From Olavius algarvensis Delta 4 endosymbiont (lineage in GTDB: Bacteria > Desulfobacterota > Desulfobacteria > Desulfobacterales > CAJINA01): 58,358 bases of DNA. The stretch spans positions 1 to 58,358 of the forward strand of contig CAJINA010000150.1 in NCBI GenBank assembly GCA_905176665.1, written 5' to 3'. Position numbers and translations under genes: made by a program. The notes below the pieces were generated by a model that did not search any database, was not told the DNA's origin, and saw only the letters and a list, made by a program, of their open reading frames with translations. Position 1 is the first letter of the stretch, and the number at the start of each line of letters is the position of its first letter. Positions 53,483 through 58,358 of this stretch are shown here, piece after piece.

Positions 53483-53536
53483 TTTTCCTCTCCTAAAAAA
53501 GTTAAGCGTTATGTATTGGTTGCAGGTCTTTTAGAT

Positions 53537-54049
53537 TCAGGCGGCTTTTTCCAGAGCCGCAATCTCCTGTTCGTTCAATACTTTGTCAATATCGAGCAGG
53601 AGTTTAACCCCGCCCTCTATTTTGGCCATTCCCAGTATATAATCCGTATTCAACTTGGACCCGAAAGTAGGCGTTTTCTCGATATCTTCGCCGTTAATGT
53701 TTAATACTTCTGAAACCGCATCGACCACGATACCGATTTGTACGGTTCCGGCACTTCCGTGGACTTCAACGACGATGATGCATGTACGCTCCGTGTAGTC
53801 GATAGCGTCAATTCCAAACCGGAGCCTGAGGTCTATTACCGGTATGACCTTGCCCCGCAAGTTTATAACACCCTTGACGAATTCTGGTGTTTTCGGGACT
53901 GTGGTGATCGGCATCATTCCAATGATCTCTTTAATCTTCAAGATCCCGATACCGTATTCCTCAGAAGCCATAGTGAAAGTTAGGCATTTGCCCTCTTTTT
54001 CCACTACGGTCTTTATGGCCTGATCCATTGTTTCAGTATTCTCCGACAT
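53537..54049 (-). CDS. cheW: CheW chemotaxis coupling protein
   Basis: A 170-residue adaptor that links chemoreceptors to the CheA kinase. Family motifs: LTFTMASEEYGIGILKIKEI, VKGVINLRGKVIPVIDLRLR, and GIVVDAVSEVLNI. It is directly upstream of the chemoreceptor on the same strand, so the pair is probably one operon. No cheA, cheR or cheB is present, so it must work with a pathway encoded elsewhere. Confidence 0.95.
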   Translation of the reverse strand: MSENTETMDQAIKTVVEKEGKCLTFTMASEEYGIGILKIKEIIGMMPITTVPKTPEFVKGVINLRGKVIPVIDLRLRFGIDAIDYTERTCIIVVEVHGSAGTVQIGIVVDAVSEVLNINGEDIEKTPTFGSKLNTDYILGMAKIEGGVKLLLDIDKVLNEQEIAALEKAA

Positions 54050-54631
54050 ATAAATATCCTCCGAATGTTAAGTTACCCAAGAACAGAAAAGGCCTTTTGG
54101 CTATTTGAGATTGCACCTATACTACTCCTCAAATGAAACCGAACTTTTCATTTTTAAACGTATTTAGTGAGAAGCCTAATGATCGTATATGAGAACAGAT
54201 TGTCGTCAGCATTTACCTTTTGTTCGGCTATTTTATGAATATCTTTAGGAAAATATCTATTAATGCATTAAAGAACGATAGTTACCGGAGGATAGAGGAT
54301 AATGGGGGGATCACTAAGATATCCGGTGCAAGTTAGTTAGGATATAATACACAGTTTTGTTTGAATGAGGGGGTGGATTTATCAGGGTAATTCAAAGCAC
54401 AAGATATGGGGATTTTTCGGTAGGGGGATATGTTGGTCAATCTTGCCAATACCACAACTCTGCCAAAACTGCATGTATTCTTAAGATATATGAACCGCAC
54501 ACGTTTACCAAGAACACACTATAGTGCGATTTTGCTGAAATTTTGAACACTTCAGCTGGTATTGCTCGGGTGCATGCCCACCAAGTGGTTCAATAGCTAA
54601 TCGGGGATCTGTTTTTGGATGTCTTTCTGGC
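54050..54631. other. AT-rich intergenic region with repeat copy
   Basis: No gene seen. 54505-54570 resembles 58031-58095 (TTACCAAGA, then CTATAGTGCGATTTT.CTGAAA, then GGTATT and CTCGG). Both gaps lie outside the hybrid kinase gene, one on each side. Confidence 0.5.
54505..54570 (+). repeat. Intergenic repeat S, copy 1
   Basis: Shares CTATAGT.CGATTTT, TGAAATTTT.AACAC and TGGTATT with 58031-58095, at roughly 70 percent identity by eye, same orientation. It lies just past the end of the hybrid kinase gene. Confidence 0.5.
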
Positions 54632-57600
54632 CTAATCTAAAACTTTACGAATAATTCTAGCAAGTTTCGCCTTTAGAATTGGTTTTTGAACCATAGCTTT
54701 AATGCCGGCCTTGCTTATTGTTTCAGAGTTTAAATTTTTACTATAGCCCGTACACAGTATAACAGGTATATCTGGCCGGACCTTGATTATTTCGGCTGAT
54801 AGTTTGTCTCCGGTCATTTTTGGCATTGTCATATCACAAATTATCAAATCAAAATGGTTAGGTTTTGATCGAAACAAATTCAAGGCTTCGACACCGCTGG
54901 TTCGAGTCGTTACTGAATAACCGAGTTGTTTTAGGATCGCACCACTGCTGGTTAATATCGACTCCTCATCGTCAACAAGCAGAACTCTTTCAGTGCCACC
55001 TGGTATGTTGTAGAGTTCTGCTGGCTCAGGAAATATGCTTTCAGTATAGATAGGTAAATATACCGCAAATGTACTTCCCTTATTTAAGTCGCTGTCTACT
55101 GTTATGGCCCCGCCATAACTTTCTATAATGCCGCGGACCACGGCCAACCCCATACCCGTTCCTTCTCCTTGTTCTTTTGTGGTAACATATGGCTCAAAAA
55201 TTGAATCTATTATCCTTGGATCAATGCCAACTCCCGAATCTTGAACCCTTATTCTGACATAGCCTTTATGCTTTAGCTCCAACGTTTTCGAGTTCTTTAT
55301 CTGGTCAACACTGATATCCTTTAAATCTACTTTAAGAATCCCACCGTCATGCTCCATTGACTGGGCTGCATTTGTGCACAAATTCATCATTATCTGATGA
55401 GCTTGGGTCGGGTTTCCCAATATAGGTGACACGCTATTGATATCCTGTTCTATATCTATTGTGGTTGGGATTGAAGATCTGATGAAACGTAATACTTCTT
55501 TGACAATCCTATGTACATAAATAGGTTTGATTTCTTCTTCGCTTTGTCGCGCAAATGCTAATATTTGCGCGACAAGCTCCTTGGCACGATTGCTGGCTGC
55601 CAATACTTCTTTTAACCTATTTTCGATTATTGAGTCTGCTTGCACATCATATAGTGCCAACTCTGTGAAGCCAATAATTGCTGAAAGTATGTTGTTAAAA
55701 TCATGAGCAATTCCACCAGCAAGGGTGCCGATGGATTCCATTTTTTGCGCTTGAGCCAAACGTGAACGAGCCTTCTCATTCTCCTCAACAGCGTTTAGAT
55801 AGTCAGTGATATCTCTCATCAGGGTCATTTTTGAGACTGTTCCGTCTTCATTATAGACAGGCATGTCCTTCGTGCGATAAGTTCGGTTATCAAATGAGCC
55901 CTCCAGGTTCCTTTCTATAGTTTTTCCCTGGGTGGCTTCAGAGAAAATACATGTTTCGCATCTGTTGTCCGACCCATGAATAGCTTTATGACAGACCTCG
56001 CCGGTAGCATCGCGTCCAAGTCGTTCTACCATTGCTGGGTTCATGTATTGAATTCTAAAATCAGGTGAGCAGGTATAAAGGGGGTCAACAAGTGAATTTA
56101 GAAATGAACGTGACTGAAGTTCACTTTGGTATAACGCTTTCTCTGCGCGTTTAAGGTCTGTTATGTCGTGGACTGATCCAATAATTTTTTGGAGCTTTTC
56201 TTCCTTGTCGTAAATGCCGCGCGAAGTAGAAACAACTTGACGAACTGATTGGTCAGGCAGGAGAACACGGGCTTCGAAACTGTAGGCTTCTCTAGTTTCC
56301 AAAGCGCTTTCAATCAATTTCTTATGTTTGCTCTGGTCATCAGGATGGAATCGGCTCATTACCGAATCAATGTTGGGCGAAAAATGACCTGGAGTAAGTC
56401 CAAAGATCTTAAAGACCTCTTCTGACCAGACGACTTCACCTGATTCTATATCCCATGCCCAGCTGCCAACATGTGCGAGTGCTTGAGCTTCTGCCAACAT
56501 GCTTTCATTTTGTTGTAGTTTAATTTCGGCACGTTTTCGCTTTGAAATGTCAAGTATAAAGCCCTCGAGTATAAGTGACTTTCCGCTCTTTTCATTCACA
56601 GCTTGGCCTTTCTCCCAAACCCACTTAGTCTCCCCCCTTTTATTACGGATTCTATATTCAAGGGTATACGGCCGGTTTTCTTCAATGGCAAATTGAACTT
56701 CATTCCTTACATATTGACGATCTTCTTCAAAAATCAGGTCATTGTAGGCAAACGCGTTATTTTCGATGAGCTCTGAAGGATTATAGCCTGTCAATGCCTC
56801 GCTACCATCACTTAAGTATTGCATAGTCCAGAAATCGTCATATAAGCAGCGGTATGCCATACCAGGTAAATTGCTGATTAAATTAGAGCGTCTGCGCTCG
56901 CTCTTTTCAATTTCCTTGACTTGAGCATGGACAGTCAACGCTAAATCCTCTTTGGTTCGTTCGATGAGACTCTCAAGCTCCATCGGTTTTTTGGTATATT
57001 GATAGAATCGGTTTTTATATACAATCAAAAACAGAATCATCATAGGAGCGAAAGAGGCACCCAAAACTAATTTATTTTTCATCCCACCAATTATAACCTT
57101 ACCTAAATGCGGAAATAATCTATAATTTATCAATGGGAATAGGATTCCGTCGAGCATTAGAAGAAGTACGAAACAAATTGTAAAGAATGCTATATTCAGA
57201 TTTGGTAATTTTATCTTTTTCTTTATTAGTTCGAATGCGATAATAAACAAGAATATTTCAGATATTATAAGTAACCCGCCAACGGTCATTAGCATTGCAG
57301 AGCTTGAAAACACTTTTGAAGATATTGCATGGGGATTGATCAATAGAGGATTAGATAAAAGGGCTGACATGGAGCTAAAAAGAAAGAATTTGAATAGGTT
57401 TACAACGACAACCAAAAACATGATGTTCCTACCAACAACAATATCCCTTTCAATCGCCACGAATAGAACAGATGTCATTATGAATGTGGCATATGCTATG
57501 TTGCCTCCGGATATTTTAATGCCATCCGCCAGCTGAACTGACCATATCTGTCCCATAAATCCACCAAATCCGAGAACAAGACCAAGATAAATATAGAACA

Positions 57601-57697
57601 GGGTGGTACGGAAGTGCGTTTTAATTGCGGCAAAAAAGAAAGGAAAAAGTGAAAATAGAATTACTTGTGAATAGTAGGAAATATATGGATTTTCCAT
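54632..57697 (-). CDS. Membrane hybrid sensor kinase with PAS domains
   Basis: A 1021-residue hybrid kinase. About seven hydrophobic segments at 1-240 form a membrane sensor that I cannot assign surely; it resembles vitamin-uptake-like (VUPS) sensors. Three PAS domains follow (about 270-400, 400-525, 540-650), the third with a Cys pair (CETC) that could bind metal or react. Then come HisKA (His in AGGIAHDFNNILSAI), the ATPase domain (DSGVGIDP, GEGTGMGLAVV) and a C-terminal receiver (Asp in LIICDMTMPK). AT-rich codon use and the flanking repeats S set it apart from its GC-richer neighbours, which suggests transfer. Confidence 0.92.
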   Translation of the reverse strand: MENPYISYYSQVILFSLFPFFFAAIKTHFRTTLFYIYLGLVLGFGGFMGQIWSVQLADGIKISGGNIAYATFIMTSVLFVAIERDIVVGRNIMFLVVVVNLFKFFLFSSMSALLSNPLLINPHAISSKVFSSSAMLMTVGGLLIISEIFLFIIAFELIKKKIKLPNLNIAFFTICFVLLLMLDGILFPLINYRLFPHLGKVIIGGMKNKLVLGASFAPMMILFLIVYKNRFYQYTKKPMELESLIERTKEDLALTVHAQVKEIEKSERRRSNLISNLPGMAYRCLYDDFWTMQYLSDGSEALTGYNPSELIENNAFAYNDLIFEEDRQYVRNEVQFAIEENRPYTLEYRIRNKRGETKWVWEKGQAVNEKSGKSLILEGFILDISKRKRAEIKLQQNESMLAEAQALAHVGSWAWDIESGEVVWSEEVFKIFGLTPGHFSPNIDSVMSRFHPDDQSKHKKLIESALETREAYSFEARVLLPDQSVRQVVSTSRGIYDKEEKLQKIIGSVHDITDLKRAEKALYQSELQSRSFLNSLVDPLYTCSPDFRIQYMNPAMVERLGRDATGEVCHKAIHGSDNRCETCIFSEATQGKTIERNLEGSFDNRTYRTKDMPVYNEDGTVSKMTLMRDITDYLNAVEENEKARSRLAQAQKMESIGTLAGGIAHDFNNILSAIIGFTELALYDVQADSIIENRLKEVLAASNRAKELVAQILAFARQSEEEIKPIYVHRIVKEVLRFIRSSIPTTIDIEQDINSVSPILGNPTQAHQIMMNLCTNAAQSMEHDGGILKVDLKDISVDQIKNSKTLELKHKGYVRIRVQDSGVGIDPRIIDSIFEPYVTTKEQGEGTGMGLAVVRGIIESYGGAITVDSDLNKGSTFAVYLPIYTESIFPEPAELYNIPGGTERVLLVDDEESILTSSGAILKQLGYSVTTRTSGVEALNLFRSKPNHFDLIICDMTMPKMTGDKLSAEIIKVRPDIPVILCTGYSKNLNSETISKAGIKAMVQKPILKAKLARIIRKVLD

Positions 57698-58030
57698 GAG
57701 AGGGCATCCAATTGTTGTTTAATTGAGATCCTTTTTCCTAAATATTCTGTGGCTTTCAGATACTTGCAGTATCCGCAAAACATACAACTATTTTGGATAT
57801 TAAAGGTACTTTGGAATTAGAACTAAGTGTTAAAGCACTGCCAAGCGCATCAAAAACATATGAATGAGAATAACTTTAAATGATTGGGGCTTAGAGATAA
57901 TTTGAAATTATAATGGGTGGTAATTAAAAACGCAAGAAATTGAGGTCTGAGATCCCCTGGCAAGTTCGGGTTTCATATCGAATAATAGGTAGTCCAACCC
58001 AAGATTAGGAGGCTATTTGGACTGCGGAAT

Positions 58031-58095
58031 GTTGCCAAGATCTTGCTATAGTCGATTTTCTTGAAATTTTAAACACGCCCAATGGTATTTTTCGG
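58031..58095 (+). repeat. Intergenic repeat S, copy 2
   Basis: Counterpart of 54505-54570; see the shared words CTATAGT.CGATTTT and TGAAATTTT.AACAC. Confidence 0.5.
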
Positions 58096-58149
58096 CAATC
58101 AGGAAAACAGAAATATCATCAAAACATGGTCGGAGTGCAGTTGTTACCT

Positions 58150-58211
58150 GTTGTATATATCACAAGGTTTTCAGCCCCGTGGTATATGCAGGATCATAGA
58201 AGATACCGTCA
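58150..58211 (+). repeat. Intergenic repeat R, copy 2
   Basis: Counterpart of 51409-51470; shares TATATCACAA.GTTTTCAGCC and GATACCGTCA-like ends. Confidence 0.7.
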
Positions 58212-58265
58212 CTATTGCTATGCGAGCAAAAAATGATGATATCACAGTTCTTGACGGCCTTTAAT

Positions 58266-58357
58266 TGAAAAAGTTAAGATCTTCCCAAACAGTTTGAGAT
58301 AGACGATAAGCGCCATCCCTGGCCCCAAAAGAAGACCAGGGTATGGCGCGCGGTCGT
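58266..58357. repeat. Terminal inverted repeat, right copy
   Basis: Exact reverse complement of 1-92, including the 13-bp stem-loop. Only one base (58358) lies beyond it. Confidence 0.9.
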
Positions 58358-58358
58358 C

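Larger units (their letters stand above)
57698..58265. other. AT-rich non-coding region up to the contig end
   Basis: No gene seen. It carries second copies of repeat S (58031-58095) and repeat R (58150-58211) and then meets the terminal inverted repeat. Confidence 0.55.

Overview
The window looks like one contig from an anaerobic Desulfobacterota-type bacterium, probably a sulfate reducer related to the Desulfobacterales. That placement is inference. It rests on the tig-clpP-clpX-lon block, a two-subunit glycine decarboxylase (GcvPA/GcvPB), a tungsten-type aldehyde:ferredoxin oxidoreductase, alanine dehydrogenase, many sensor kinases, and two genes whose reading frames continue through an in-frame UGA read best as selenocysteine. 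The first 92 bases are repeated in inverted orientation at the other end (58266-58357), so the contig probably ends inside two copies of one repeat.

Region 1-12042 is accessory DNA beside a tRNA-Pro gene (11966-12042, minus). Three partial copies of that tRNA's 3' part lie at about 96, 1541 and 4442, two of them with the tRNA's own terminator. This pattern fits successive island insertions at the tRNA. Cargo: a secreted Cys-rich protein, a secreted caspase-like protein, a basic helical protein, a zinc-ribbon/nucleotide cyclase/ATPase/TPR giant, and an SDR-serine hydrolase-TetR module inside its own 40-bp direct repeats. No integrase is visible.

Region 12391-23000 is core: cell-wall amidase, tRNA-Leu, trigger factor, ClpP, ClpX, Lon, tRNA-Val and tRNA-Asp, PilZ, a thioesterase and glutamate dehydrogenase. 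Region 23003-30781 is mixed: a DsbA/FrnE-type selenoprotein candidate, LysE exporter, tautomerase, an unusual CheX-CheX-FliN fusion, a TetR-controlled exported protein with three operators, an AOR, and a DUF166-family selenoprotein candidate.

Region 30827-46140 is amino-acid metabolism: ABC-F ATPase; a D-aminopeptidase/alanine racemase/alanine dehydrogenase/Lrp set that would turn D-Ala peptides into pyruvate; then lipoate synthesis (lipA, lipB) with the full glycine cleavage system, a second Lrp, and a divergent lpdA broken by one extra G in a G8 run. Region 46333-58358 holds a FecR protein, a DUF255 protein and signalling genes (REC-PAS-kinase, HBM chemoreceptor, CheW, hybrid kinase).

Seven copies of a 144-222 bp palindromic intergenic element are scattered from 12 to 47 kb. 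Their outer arms differ from copy to copy but stay complementary within each copy. Together with the two selenoprotein candidates, this is the most notable content.
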